From NCBI RefSeq assembly GCF_965139335.1, contig NZ_CBCSEL010000001.1: a stretch of DNA of 64,000 bases. One strand, given 5' to 3'. Origin of the DNA: Catellicoccus marimammalium. GTDB lineage: Bacteria > Bacillota > Bacilli > Lactobacillales > Catellicoccaceae. The notes under the pieces were generated by a model. The model was given only the letters and a program-made list of their open reading frames with translations. It did no database searches and was not told where the DNA came from. The translations under genes and the position numbers were made by a program. Positions 1 to 8,228 of this stretch are shown here, piece by piece (position 1 is the stretch's first letter; each line of letters opens with the position of its first letter).

Positions 1-547
1 CGATTAATAAGAGTTGATTATTATTACTATCAATTCCTTGAACAATAAAAGTCCCTAATCCTCCAGCTCCTACTAAAGCTGCAAGTGTCGCTGTACCAAT
101 AATCATCACTAAAGAAATCTTGACTCCTGATAACACCATTGGCCAAGCCATCGGCAATTCAATTTTCCATAAAGCAAATCGACTCGGTAACCCTAACGCT
201 TTAATCGTAAATTGATAGCTAGGATCAATCGTTGTTAATCCTGTATATGTATTTTGAAAAATCGGTAAAATTGCATATAAAACCAAAGTGATTAATGCTG
301 GGACAGAGCCTATCCCTACTAGAGGAATTAACAATCCTAAAATCGCCAAGCTAGGTATTGTTTGAACAATATTTGCTAACTGTAAAAAGATATTAGCTAC
401 TTTGGGATGTTTTCTTACGGCAATCGCCAATGGAAAAGCAATACAAAACGCAATGAGTAACGCTCCTAAAGATAAAAGAATGTGTTGCTCTAAACTTTGA
501 ATCCATGTACTTCCTTCTTCTATCCATAATTCTTTCCAACTTACCAT
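1..547 (-). CDS. Osmolyte ABC transporter permease, OpuB/OpuC/ProW type (partial)
   Basis: The gene runs off the left edge of the window; 182 codons from the start are visible. It encodes a hydrophobic permease with about five membrane segments. The cytoplasmic loop that contacts the ATPase is visible (ALGLPSRFALWKIELP, around residues 118-133), followed by the glycine-rich LVGAGGLGT segment typical of glycine betaine/carnitine/choline permeases. The ATG lies inside the end of the ATPase gene (7-base overlap) with AAGGAG eight bases upstream, so the two are translationally coupled. Known for the family: uptake of compatible solutes. In many lactic bacteria this permease is fused to a solute-binding domain; the window ends too early to tell. 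The substrate is inferred only. Confidence 0.85.
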   Translation of the reverse strand, partial: MVSWKELWIEEGSTWIQSLEQHILLSLGALLIAFCIAFPLAIAVRKHPKVANIFLQLANIVQTIPSLAILGLLIPLVGIGSVPALITLVLYAILPIFQNTYTGLTTIDPSYQFTIKALGLPSRFALWKIELPMAWPMVLSGVKISLVMIIGTATLAALVGAGGLGTFIVQGIDSNNNQLLLI

Positions 548-1479
548 TGTCTTAACTCCTTACTGATAAACTGTAAAATAGCAGAAAAAGTAGTTTGATA
601 TCCACAATGATTAAATTGAAACAAAATGGGATCATCTTTTCTAACTTTAGTTAATTCTAATAATTGAGAGAAATTTTGAATCACAGGTATTTCATTTTTT
701 ACAGGTACCTTAGATATAGTAGTAAGGAAAGTTCGAAACCAAAATGCATCTAAGTTCTTACCAGCAAATAATTCTTCTACAAAAGCGGTCTTTGGTTGAT
801 CCATGATTTCTTTTGGAGAACCTACTTGTTCTAGCTTTCCTTCATGTAATACTGCAATTCGATCGCCTAACTTCAGTGCTTCTTCCATATCATGAGTCAC
901 CATAACAAAAGTAATATCTAAATGTGTTTTATGTAATTCTAGTAATAAATCTTGTAATTGTTTACGAATAAAAGGATCTAAGGCGCTAAAAGGCTCATCT
1001 AATAAAATAAATTGTGGCTGATTGGCTAATGCACGAGCAATAGATACTCGTTGCTGCTGTCCTCCTGATAGTTCCTTTGGATATTGTGTTAAACAAGAAG
1101 GATCTAATTGCACTTGTTGACACAATTCTTTTCCTTTCTCCATTTGTTCTTCTTTCGTCCATTTTTCTTGACGAGCTCTTGGTTGAATAAATAAGTTTTC
1201 TAACACCGTTAAATGAGGAAAAAGAGAAGAAGATTGTAAAACATAGCCACTTTTCAATCGTAATTGTTCTGCATCTTCCATAGTTAATTTTTGTTGATTA
1301 TAAAATATTTCTCCACTTTCTGGCGTAATGATACCACTCATCATATTTAATAAAGTTGTCTTTCCACTGCCACTCTGCCCTACAATCACCAACAATTCTC
1401 CATTTTTTATTTCTAAGGACAAATCTTGGATGACAACATGATGTTCATAACTTTTCTTAATATGTTGTAATTGAATCAT
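541..1479 (-). CDS. Osmolyte ABC transporter ATP-binding protein (OpuBA/OpuCA-like)
   Basis: This is the ATPase that powers quaternary-amine uptake with the permease it overlaps. Walker A (GQSGSGKTT), signature LSGGQQQR and Walker B (FILLDEPF) are all present in the first 175 residues. About 75 residues follow the ATPase core; they do not show the usual pair of CBS domains found in OpuCA/ProV, so the C-terminus is shorter than those (about 312 residues). Two in-frame ATGs exist two codons apart: the motif AGAGGG touches the first (1485) but is six bases from the second (1479), so I chose the second. The promoter is probably the TGTTACAAT element just upstream. Confidence 0.85.
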   Translation of the reverse strand: MIQLQHIKKSYEHHVVIQDLSLEIKNGELLVIVGQSGSGKTTLLNMMSGIITPESGEIFYNQQKLTMEDAEQLRLKSGYVLQSSSLFPHLTVLENLFIQPRARQEKWTKEEQMEKGKELCQQVQLDPSCLTQYPKELSGGQQQRVSIARALANQPQFILLDEPFSALDPFIRKQLQDLLLELHKTHLDITFVMVTHDMEEALKLGDRIAVLHEGKLEQVGSPKEIMDQPKTAFVEELFAGKNLDAFWFRTFLTTISKVPVKNEIPVIQNFSQLLELTKVRKDDPILFQFNHCGYQTTFSAILQFISKELRQW

Positions 1480-1506
1480 ATCCATCCCTCTTTTTCATTT
1501 GCTTAC

Positions 1507-1515
1507 ATTGTAACA
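1507..1515 (-). promoter_or_regulatory. Extended -10 promoter for the osmolyte transporter
   Basis: The minus strand reads TGTTACAAT about 28 bases before the ATPase start, an extended -10 (TGn plus TACAAT). No good -35 is seen at 17 bases, which is acceptable for extended -10 promoters. Confidence 0.45.
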
Positions 1516-1545
1516 TAGGACTTCATTTTTCTTAGAAAATATGCA

Positions 1546-1576
1546 TAAAAAAAGGAATGAAGTAAACTCCATTCCT
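1546..1576 (-). terminator. Terminator of the pst-phoU operon
   Basis: On the minus strand a 7-base stem AGGAATG/CATTCCT with a 10-base loop is followed by seven Ts. It sits directly after the phoU stop codon. Confidence 0.8.
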
Positions 1577-1588
1577 AAATAAATTCTA

Positions 1589-2266
1589 CTAATTATTATT
1601 ATCTGTATTATCTGTTAATTCAGCAATACGCCCTGTTTTTAAGTAAACAATCCATTCACAGATATTTGTTACATAATCCCCAATGCGCTCTAAGAAACCG
1701 ACAACTTGTAAGTAATCTGTTCCTCCAACAATGGTTTCAGGATTTTTTTTCATTTCTGCAATCGTATCATGTGTAATCGTATCATAATATTGATTGATAA
1801 TTTCATCACGTTTGGCAATTTCTTCTGCTTTTTCTTCATTATTTTTAACATAAGCAGTTAAGACTTCATTCACCATACCGATAACTTCTTTACTCATTTC
1901 TGATAAACGAGCTTCGATTTCTGGAATTCGTTTATTCCCTTTTACGCGAATAGTTGCTTTAGCAATAGCTACTGCTTGGTCTCCTAAGCGTTCTAAGTCA
2001 GAACTTGCTTTTAAGACAGTAACAATCATACGTAAATCTGTTGTTACTGGTTGCTGTAATGCGATCATTTCAAAGCTTTTCTTCTCTAACTTAATTTCCA
2101 TTTCATTAATATTATGGTCGTTTTCAATTACTTCTTTTGCTAACACCTTGTCATGATTAACAAAAGCTTGCACAGATTTATAAATGGCATCGCTTACCAT
2201 TGTTCCCATTTCATAAAATTGGGAGTGTAATTTTTGTAAGTCTTGTTCAAATTGTGTACGTAGCAT
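1589..2266 (-). CDS. phoU: Phosphate transport regulator PhoU
   Basis: A 225-residue all-helical protein with the two repeated PhoU three-helix bundles (roughly 10-100 and 115-205). The metal-binding motifs typical of PhoU are recognisable, for example SSDLERLGDQA near residue 90 and FLERIGDYVTNI near residue 195. PhoU links the Pst transporter to the PhoR/PhoP phosphate sensor and restrains uptake. It is the last gene of the pst operon, 21 bases after the second pstB, with GGGGAG as ribosome site and a terminator behind it. The length is normal for the family. Confidence 0.95.
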   Translation of the reverse strand: MLRTQFEQDLQKLHSQFYEMGTMVSDAIYKSVQAFVNHDKVLAKEVIENDHNINEMEIKLEKKSFEMIALQQPVTTDLRMIVTVLKASSDLERLGDQAVAIAKATIRVKGNKRIPEIEARLSEMSKEVIGMVNEVLTAYVKNNEEKAEEIAKRDEIINQYYDTITHDTIAEMKKNPETIVGGTDYLQVVGFLERIGDYVTNICEWIVYLKTGRIAELTDNTDNNN

Positions 2267-2287
2267 AATCTTCTCCCCTATCTAATT

Positions 2288-3046
2288 TTAACCAAATCGT
2301 CCACTGATATAATCTTCGGTTTCTTGTTTTTTTGGATTTAAGAAAATGTCTTTTGTACGATCATATTCAATTAAATCCCCATTTAAGAAGAATGCAGTGC
2401 GATCTGAAATACGTGATGCTTGTTGCATATTATGTGTAACAATAATCATCGTATAATCATCTTTCAAATCATATAACATATTTTCAATTTTTCCACTACT
2501 AATTGGATCTAAAGCACTTGTAGGTTCATCTAACAAGATAATATCTGGTTGTACTGCTAATACACGGGCAATACAAACGCGCTGTTGTTGACCTCCAGAT
2601 AAAGCTAATGCACTATCATGTAATTTATCTTTCACATCATCCCATACAGCTGCTTGACGTAAAGAACGCTCTACAATTTCATCCATTTCTTCTTTTGATT
2701 TTTTTTGATCCCCTAATTTTAAACCAAATGTCACATTGTCATAAATAGAAAATGGAAACGGGTTTGGTTGTTGGAATACCATTCCAATTTCTTTTCTCAA
2801 TTCAACAACATCCTGATTAGGACTATAAATATCTTGATCACGATACAAAACGCTTCCTGTAACACGAGCAATCGGAATCAAATCATTCATGCGGTTTAAG
2901 CAACGTAAAAACGTAGATTTCCCACATCCAGAAGGTCCAATTAGAGAAGTAATCCCTTTTTCTTCAATTTCCATAGAAATTCCTTTTAGCGCTTCTTTTT
3001 GCCCATAGTATAAACGCAAATCTTTCGCTTCTAAAATTGTTGACAT
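2288..3046 (-). CDS. pstB: Phosphate ABC transporter ATP-binding protein PstB (second copy)
   Basis: A 252-residue PstB ATPase: Walker A GPSGCGKST, the PstB-type Q-loop FQQPNPFPFSIYDN, signature LSGGQQQR, Walker B ILLDEPTSALDP and the switch histidine in VTHNMQQA. It energises high-affinity phosphate import through PstC-PstA. It lies nine bases after the other pstB and 21 bases before phoU. The two PstB proteins are clearly related but not identical; tandem pstB genes are known in bacilli and lactic bacteria. Which copy works under which condition cannot be read from the sequence. Confidence 0.95.
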   Translation of the reverse strand: MSTILEAKDLRLYYGQKEALKGISMEIEEKGITSLIGPSGCGKSTFLRCLNRMNDLIPIARVTGSVLYRDQDIYSPNQDVVELRKEIGMVFQQPNPFPFSIYDNVTFGLKLGDQKKSKEEMDEIVERSLRQAAVWDDVKDKLHDSALALSGGQQQRVCIARVLAVQPDIILLDEPTSALDPISSGKIENMLYDLKDDYTMIIVTHNMQQASRISDRTAFFLNGDLIEYDRTKDIFLNPKKQETEDYISGRFG

Positions 3047-3055
3047 AAGTTCCTC

Positions 3056-3865
3056 CTATCCAAAATGACCTGATACATAGTCTTCTGTTGCTTTAATACT
3101 TGGATTTGTGAAGATTTTCTTTGTATCATCATATTCAATACAATCGCCCATGTAAAAGAAAGCTGTACGGTCAGAAATACGACCTGCTTGTTGCATGTTA
3201 TGTGTAACAATGACAATTGTATAATCTTTTTTCAAGTTTAATAGTGTTTCTTCTACTTTAATTGTAGAAATTGGATCCAACGCACTTGCTGGTTCATCCA
3301 TTAATAAAATATCTGGTTGCATAGCTAGTGCTCGAGCGATACATAAACGTTGTTGTTGACCTCCAGATAAAGCAAGTGCACTTTTATGTAATTCATCTTT
3401 TACTTGATCCCATAGTGCAGCTTGTTTTAAAGTTGTCTCTACAATTTCATCCATTTTTTGCTTATCTGTCATTCCATGACGTTTTAGTGCAAATGTAATG
3501 TTTTCATAAATCGATTTGCTGAATGGGTTTGGTCGCTGGAATACCATCCCAATATGTTTACGCATTTCATAAACATCAACTGCTGGATCGTTAATATTAA
3601 TTCCTTTGTAATTAATTTTCCCTTCCACACGACAAATATCGATTGTATCGTTCATACGGTTTAAAGAACGTAAATAAGTAGATTTCCCACATCCAGAAGG
3701 TCCAATTAAAGAAGTGATTTTGTTTTCTTCAAATTCTAAAGAAACTCCTTTAATCGCCTCTTTTTTGCCATAATAGACATGTACATCTTCTGTATCTAAA
3801 GCGATTTTTTTTCCTTGTTCGCTTGGTTTAATAATATGTTTTTGCGTTAAATCATATTCTTTCAT
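3056..3865 (-). CDS. pstB: Phosphate ABC transporter ATP-binding protein PstB (first copy)
   Basis: A 269-residue PstB with an N-terminal extension of about 20 residues compared with the neighbouring copy. Walker A GPSGCGKST, Q-loop FQRPNPFSKSIYEN, LSGGQQQR signature and Walker B ILLMDEPASALDP are intact, so both tandem ATPases should be active. The start ATG has AGGAGG seven bases upstream, overlapping the end of the intergenic gap after pstA. It is part of the pstS-C-A-B-B-phoU operon and should act with PstA/PstC at the membrane. Confidence 0.95.
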   Translation of the reverse strand: MKEYDLTQKHIIKPSEQGKKIALDTEDVHVYYGKKEAIKGVSLEFEENKITSLIGPSGCGKSTYLRSLNRMNDTIDICRVEGKINYKGININDPAVDVYEMRKHIGMVFQRPNPFSKSIYENITFALKRHGMTDKQKMDEIVETTLKQAALWDQVKDELHKSALALSGGQQQRLCIARALAMQPDILLMDEPASALDPISTIKVEETLLNLKKDYTIVIVTHNMQQAGRISDRTAFFYMGDCIEYDDTKKIFTNPSIKATEDYVSGHFG

Positions 3866-3875
3866 TATGTTCCTC

Positions 3876-4763
3876 CTAAGATGCAGATGTCATTTTTTTG
3901 TATAATTTCTTCCCAACATAACGAGCTAAGAAGTTGAATAATAATACCGCAATAATTAAAACAGCTGAAGAACCTGCAGATACTGCTAAACTATCTGGTA
4001 AGTTTCCTTCACTATTGATTTTCCAAATATGAACCGCTAATGTTTCTGCTTGACGGAAAATATTTAATGGACTTTGAATATCCATTGGATTCCAGTTCGT
4101 AAAATCTAAAGCTGGAGCAGATTGACCAGAAGTATAAATCAACGCTGCTGCTTCCCCAAAGATACGTCCTGCTCCTAAAATAATTCCTGTTAAGATTCCT
4201 GGTAAACATTCAGGAATAATAACACGAGTTACCGTTTCCCAACGAGATAAACCTAAAGCTAATCCGGCTTCGCGTTGCATAAATGGAACTGTTTTTAACG
4301 CCTCTTCTACATTACGTGTTAATAATGGTAAGTTAAAGAAAGTTAATGCTAAGGCTCCTGATAAAATAGAGAAACCAAAACCAGCTTGTAACACAAATAC
4401 TAAGAATCCAAATAAACCAACAACAACAGAAGGTAAAGAACTTAAGATTTCAATAGAAGTACGAATTAAATTTGTTACCCAGTTGTCTTTTGCGTATTCT
4501 GCTAAGTAAATTCCAGCTCCAATAGAAAGTGGAACACTAATTAACATCGTAATAATTAATAAATAGAAAGAATTGAATAATTGAATTCCAATTCCTCCAC
4601 CAGCTTCATAGCTTTTTGACGGTGAAGTTAAGAAATGCCAAGAAATATGCGGCAATCCACGAACTAAAATAAATAGTAATAGTGCAGCTAAAATCGCAAC
4701 AATGATTCCAGAAATCGTATATAAAACACCGGTTGCAATTTTATCCCAACGTTTTGCGTTCAT
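3876..4763 (-). CDS. pstA: Phosphate ABC transporter permease PstA
   Basis: A 295-residue membrane protein with about six transmembrane helices. The permease loop for ATPase contact is visible around residues 165-190 (REAGLALGLSRWETV, then IIPECLPGILTG). Its ATG shares one base with the pstC stop codon (TAATG), so the two permeases are translationally coupled. PstA and PstC form the channel of the phosphate transporter. The length fits the family. Confidence 0.95.
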   Translation of the reverse strand: MNAKRWDKIATGVLYTISGIIVAILAALLLFILVRGLPHISWHFLTSPSKSYEAGGGIGIQLFNSFYLLIITMLISVPLSIGAGIYLAEYAKDNWVTNLIRTSIEILSSLPSVVVGLFGFLVFVLQAGFGFSILSGALALTFFNLPLLTRNVEEALKTVPFMQREAGLALGLSRWETVTRVIIPECLPGILTGIILGAGRIFGEAAALIYTSGQSAPALDFTNWNPMDIQSPLNIFRQAETLAVHIWKINSEGNLPDSLAVSAGSSAVLIIAVLLFNFLARYVGKKLYKKMTSAS

Positions 4764-5683
4764 TATTTCATTGCTCCTTTCTTACCAATAAAGCGAATTA
4801 CAATGTTAAAGATCAAACTCATCACTAATAAGATTAATGCTAATGACCATAACACGTTGTTTTCTAATGTACCCATAACTGTATTACCGATACCCATAGT
4901 TAAAATTGAAGTTAGAGTTGAAGCTGGAGTAATTAAGTTATGTGGCATTAAGGCCGCATTACCAATTACCATTTGTACAGCTAACGCTTCCCCAAAGGCA
5001 CGAGCCATTCCAAAAACAACTGCTGTTAAAATTCCAGGAACTGCTGCACGAAGAACAACTTTATAAATCATTTGCCAACGAGTTGCCCCTAACCCTAACG
5101 CTGCTTCACGGTAATGTTTAGGAACAGATTTTAAAGCATCTACAGTCATTGAAGTTACTGTTGGTAAAATCATAACAAATAAAACAAAAGTTCCGGCTAA
5201 AATACCAAATCCTGTGCCACCAAAGAAATGACGAATGAATGGCACGACCGTAGTTAGACCAATAAATCCATAAACTACAGATGGAATTCCGACTAATAAT
5301 TCAATAACGGGTTGTAAAATTTTTGTTCCTAATTTTGGTGAAATTTCAGTCATAAAGACTGCAGCTCCAATCGCAAAAGGTGTCGCAATAATAGCTGCTA
5401 AAAAAGTCACTAAAAATGAACCAACAATCATTGGTAATGCACCCACAAGTGGTTCGCCATTTTCACCTACAGAACCAGGCTGCCAAACTTTACCAAATAA
5501 AAAATCACTTAACTTCACATGATCCGTGAAGAAAGTAGCTAATCCTTTGCTAGCTACAAAATAAAAAATTGCTAATACGACCAATACAATTAAAGCAATA
5601 CAACAAAGGCTAATAATTTTTCCTTTTTGTTCTAATTTTGCTTTTTTTGATTTCGTCAATAATTTCTCTTGAATATTTTCCAA
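4763..5683 (-). CDS. pstC: Phosphate ABC transporter permease PstC
   Basis: A permease with about six helices; the conserved loop REAALGLGATRWQMI followed by RAAVPGILTAVVFGMARAFG identifies PstC. The longer reading from an ATG at 5728 would overlap pstS by 32 bases and has no ribosome site. A perfect AAGGAGG begins inside the pstS stop codon and lies eight bases before a TTG at 5683 (followed by GAA AAT ATT), so I take TTG as the start, giving 306 residues. The N-terminal region is charged and cytoplasmic before the first helix near residue 30. Confidence 0.9.
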   Translation of the reverse strand: MENIQEKLLTKSKKAKLEQKGKIISLCCIALIVLVVLAIFYFVASKGLATFFTDHVKLSDFLFGKVWQPGSVGENGEPLVGALPMIVGSFLVTFLAAIIATPFAIGAAVFMTEISPKLGTKILQPVIELLVGIPSVVYGFIGLTTVVPFIRHFFGGTGFGILAGTFVLFVMILPTVTSMTVDALKSVPKHYREAALGLGATRWQMIYKVVLRAAVPGILTAVVFGMARAFGEALAVQMVIGNAALMPHNLITPASTLTSILTMGIGNTVMGTLENNVLWSLALILLVMSLIFNIVIRFIGKKGAMK

Positions 5684-5696
5684 CGAATGTTCCTCC

Positions 5697-6554
5697 TTAC
5701 TGACGTTTAGTGATATCTCCTTTGGCATTACGTTCCACCGTCATTTTCGTCATTGGAACATAACCCAATTTTGGAATTAGATTTTCTTGAACGGGTTTTG
5801 ATTGAACAAAATCTAAATATTCTTTCGTTAATCCTGTTGGTTTTCCTTTGGTATACATATGTTCGTAATCCCAAATTGGCCATTTATTATCAGCGACATT
5901 TTTATCTGTTGGCGCAACATGGTCAATATCTAAAGTTTCTACATCATCGCGAATGTAAGGAAACGCTAAATAACTAATCGCTCCTGGTGTGTCAGCGACA
6001 ATTTGACGCACCATTCCATTAGAATCTTGCTCTTGTGCACGAACCATTTTTTCGCCTTTCATTACCCATTTTTCAAAGGTAAAACGAGTTCCACTTCCTT
6101 GCGCACGGTTTAGTAAGACAATCTCCTGGTCTTTTCCACCTAATTGTTTCCAGTTTGTGTATTTACCAGAAAAAATACCGCGTAATTGAGCTAAAGATAC
6201 GTCTTTTACTCCTACTTTTTTATTTACAATAGGGGCAATACCCACAACACAAACTTTATGGTCTACTAATTCTTTCGCATTGATTCCTTTTTTATCTTCT
6301 GCGAATAAATCTGAGTTCCCAATTTGTACTGCTCCGGCTTGAACTTGTGATAATCCCGTACCACTTCCTCCACCTTGCACGTTTACAAATTTTCCAGGAT
6401 GTTTACTAGAAAATTCTTCTCCAGCCACTTCTGCTAATGGCTGCAAAGCTGTAGAGCCCACAATATTAATTTCTTCTCCTTTATTGCCACAACCGCTTAG
6501 AAATAACATTCCTAGCAGGGAGCAAGCAACGCCAAATCGTGCTAATTTTTTCAC
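5697..6554 (-). CDS. pstS: Phosphate-binding lipoprotein PstS
   Basis: A 285-residue extracellular substrate-binding protein anchored as a lipoprotein. Residues 1-21 form a signal peptide ending in the lipobox LSGC, with Cys22 as the lipidated residue. Phosphate-binding loops are visible: STALQPLAE near residue 34, GGGSGTGL near 62 and RAQGSGTRFTFEKW near 150. The start codon is GTG, with AAAGGAGG seven bases upstream. First gene of the pst operon; a Pho-box-like repeat precedes it, which suggests induction under phosphate limitation. Confidence 0.95.
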   Translation of the reverse strand: MKKLARFGVACSLLGMLFLSGCGNKGEEINIVGSTALQPLAEVAGEEFSSKHPGKFVNVQGGGSGTGLSQVQAGAVQIGNSDLFAEDKKGINAKELVDHKVCVVGIAPIVNKKVGVKDVSLAQLRGIFSGKYTNWKQLGGKDQEIVLLNRAQGSGTRFTFEKWVMKGEKMVRAQEQDSNGMVRQIVADTPGAISYLAFPYIRDDVETLDIDHVAPTDKNVADNKWPIWDYEHMYTKGKPTGLTKEYLDFVQSKPVQENLIPKLGYVPMTKMTVERNAKGDITKRQ

Positions 6555-6627
6555 GATAATCCTCCTTTAACTGACGTATTCCTATTCCCACTTTATAAGA
6601 AATGATATAAAAATACAATCATAGGAT

Positions 6628-6662
6628 TGTAAATCTTTTTGTATCTTGTAATATTTTTGTAA
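6628..6662 (-). promoter_or_regulatory. Candidate PhoP box ahead of pstS
   Basis: On the minus strand TTACAA occurs twice 11 bases apart (at 6662 and 6651) and again as TTTACA near 6634. Direct TTAACA-like repeats with 11-base spacing are the known PhoP-binding pattern in Bacillus and relatives. A TATAAA near 6594-6599 could be the -10. The site starts immediately after the cls terminator. Confidence 0.5.
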
Positions 6663-6663
6663 T

Positions 6664-6693
6664 AAAAAAAGGAATCTATTTCTAGATTCCTTT
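6664..6693 (-). terminator. Terminator of cls
   Basis: The minus strand forms an 11-base stem AAAGGAATCTA/TAGATTCCTTT with a four-base loop, followed by a T run. It lies five bases after the cls stop. Confidence 0.85.
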
Positions 6694-6697
6694 GCTG

Positions 6698-8122
6698 TTA
6701 TAAAATTGGAGCAATTAAGCGAGCCAATCCTTCTTTGAAACGAATAAATGTACTTCGTTCATCATACAATTCTTTTGTTAATACATGACATTGTTGACTG
6801 GTCATCATAATTGTATTACGAACATATTGAGCGAATTCTTCACTATACATTACTGCATTAATTTCAAAGTTTAAATGTAAAGAACGAATATCAAAGTTTG
6901 CAGAGCCAATCGAAGTAATCTTACCATCAACAACAATGGTTTTCGCATGCATAAATCCGTTGTCATAGATTTCAATTGTTGCTCCTAATTGCATTAATTC
7001 TGCTACAAAAGAATAAGTTCCCCAATATACTAGCATATGGTCTGGTTTATTTGGAATTTGCATACGTAGTTTCACTCCAGAATTTAACGCTAGTTTTAAT
7101 GCCTCATGAATAGCATCATCTGGAATATAATAAGGAGTTTGAATAATGATTTCTTCTTTTGCCATATTGATCATTTTTAAATAAACCATTTTAATCTGTT
7201 CATGATCACTATCTGGACCAGAAGCAATCACTTGAATATCAATATTTCCTTGTTTTTCCATATGTGGGAAGTATTCTACCTGATAAGTTTCTTTGTTATT
7301 TTTAAATTGTGAATTCCAATCCATTAAAAAACGATTTTGTAAAGAATGAACAGCTGGGCCGACAATACGTAAATGATTATCACGCCAATATCCCATCTTA
7401 GGATTTAATCCTAAATACTCATCGCCAATATTGAATCCACCGACGTAACCAATTTTTCCATCAATAATTGCAATTTTGCGGTGATTTCGATAATTTACTT
7501 GAGTAATATATGGGAAGAAGCGTCCTACGGTAGCTCCTGCTTCTTTTAACGGTTTGAAAAATTCATCTTTTGTACCAATACTTCCCCAACCATCAACTAA
7601 TAATTTCACTTTTACACCACGTTGCGCCGCTGCTATTAAATAATCACGAAGAACTGTTCCTAAGCGTTTATCTTCATAAGCAAAGTATTCCATATGTACA
7701 TGGTCTTGTGCTTGTTCAATATCACGCAATAAATGTTCAAATTTATCAATTCCATCAATAAATAAATCCACATGATTATCTTTAGTATATAAAGATCCAC
7801 CATCGACCGTCATCATATAAATCAACGGATCTACATCCATTCCTGGGATTACAGGAGCTTGAAATGTCTTATTTTGTAACTCTTCTTTTTGTTCTTGTAA
7901 TTCCTCAATAATCCCAACTTTTTCTTCATCACGCAAATCAAAAATTCGCTGTGAAACGCCACGTCCAAACAAAACATATAGGGGTAAACCAATAATTGGC
8001 AAGAAAGTTAATACTAGAACCCAAGCCCATGTTTGTGCTGTTCGATGACGTCCTCGAAAAACAATGACTAAAATAGTTAATAAATTGATTACATATAATA
8101 ATCCTAATACGAACGTCGCCAT
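6698..8122 (-). CDS. cls: Cardiolipin synthase
   Basis: A 474-residue membrane phospholipase-D-family enzyme that joins two phosphatidylglycerol molecules into cardiolipin. Two N-terminal transmembrane helices (about 2-22 and 33-53) are followed by two catalytic HKD motifs: His214-x-Lys216-x4-Asp221 and His392-x-Lys394-x4-Asp399, both complete. Length is typical. The gene appears monocistronic: it has its own extended -10 promoter and its own terminator. AAAGGA seven bases before the ATG supports the start. Confidence 0.94.
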   Translation of the reverse strand: MATFVLGLLYVINLLTILVIVFRGRHRTAQTWAWVLVLTFLPIIGLPLYVLFGRGVSQRIFDLRDEEKVGIIEELQEQKEELQNKTFQAPVIPGMDVDPLIYMMTVDGGSLYTKDNHVDLFIDGIDKFEHLLRDIEQAQDHVHMEYFAYEDKRLGTVLRDYLIAAAQRGVKVKLLVDGWGSIGTKDEFFKPLKEAGATVGRFFPYITQVNYRNHRKIAIIDGKIGYVGGFNIGDEYLGLNPKMGYWRDNHLRIVGPAVHSLQNRFLMDWNSQFKNNKETYQVEYFPHMEKQGNIDIQVIASGPDSDHEQIKMVYLKMINMAKEEIIIQTPYYIPDDAIHEALKLALNSGVKLRMQIPNKPDHMLVYWGTYSFVAELMQLGATIEIYDNGFMHAKTIVVDGKITSIGSANFDIRSLHLNFEINAVMYSEEFAQYVRNTIMMTSQQCHVLTKELYDERSTFIRFKEGLARLIAPIL

Positions 8123-8157
8123 AAAAAATCCTTTCCTACTTCCTGTATTTTATCCCT

Positions 8158-8166
8158 ATTATACCA
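8158..8166 (-). promoter_or_regulatory. Extended -10 promoter of cls
   Basis: The minus strand reads TGGTATAAT, a perfect extended -10, with a weak TTTATC -35 seventeen bases upstream. It is about 36 bases before the cls start. Confidence 0.6.
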
Positions 8167-8180
8167 ACATTTTTCTTATA

Positions 8181-8219
8181 GATAAATAAAAAGCCATCTA
8201 GTAATTTACTAGATGGCTT
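8181..8219 (-). terminator. Terminator of the drug exporter gene
   Basis: A 14-base perfect stem (AAGCCATCTAGTAA with its complement) around a single central base, followed on the minus strand by TTTATTTATC. It lies ten bases after the exporter stop. Confidence 0.85.
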
Positions 8220-8228
8220 AATTTTCTT

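Noticed and set aside
4803..5066. Plus-strand open frame inside pstC
   Set aside because: It is antisense to a clear membrane gene, has no ribosome site and looks like a shadow frame.
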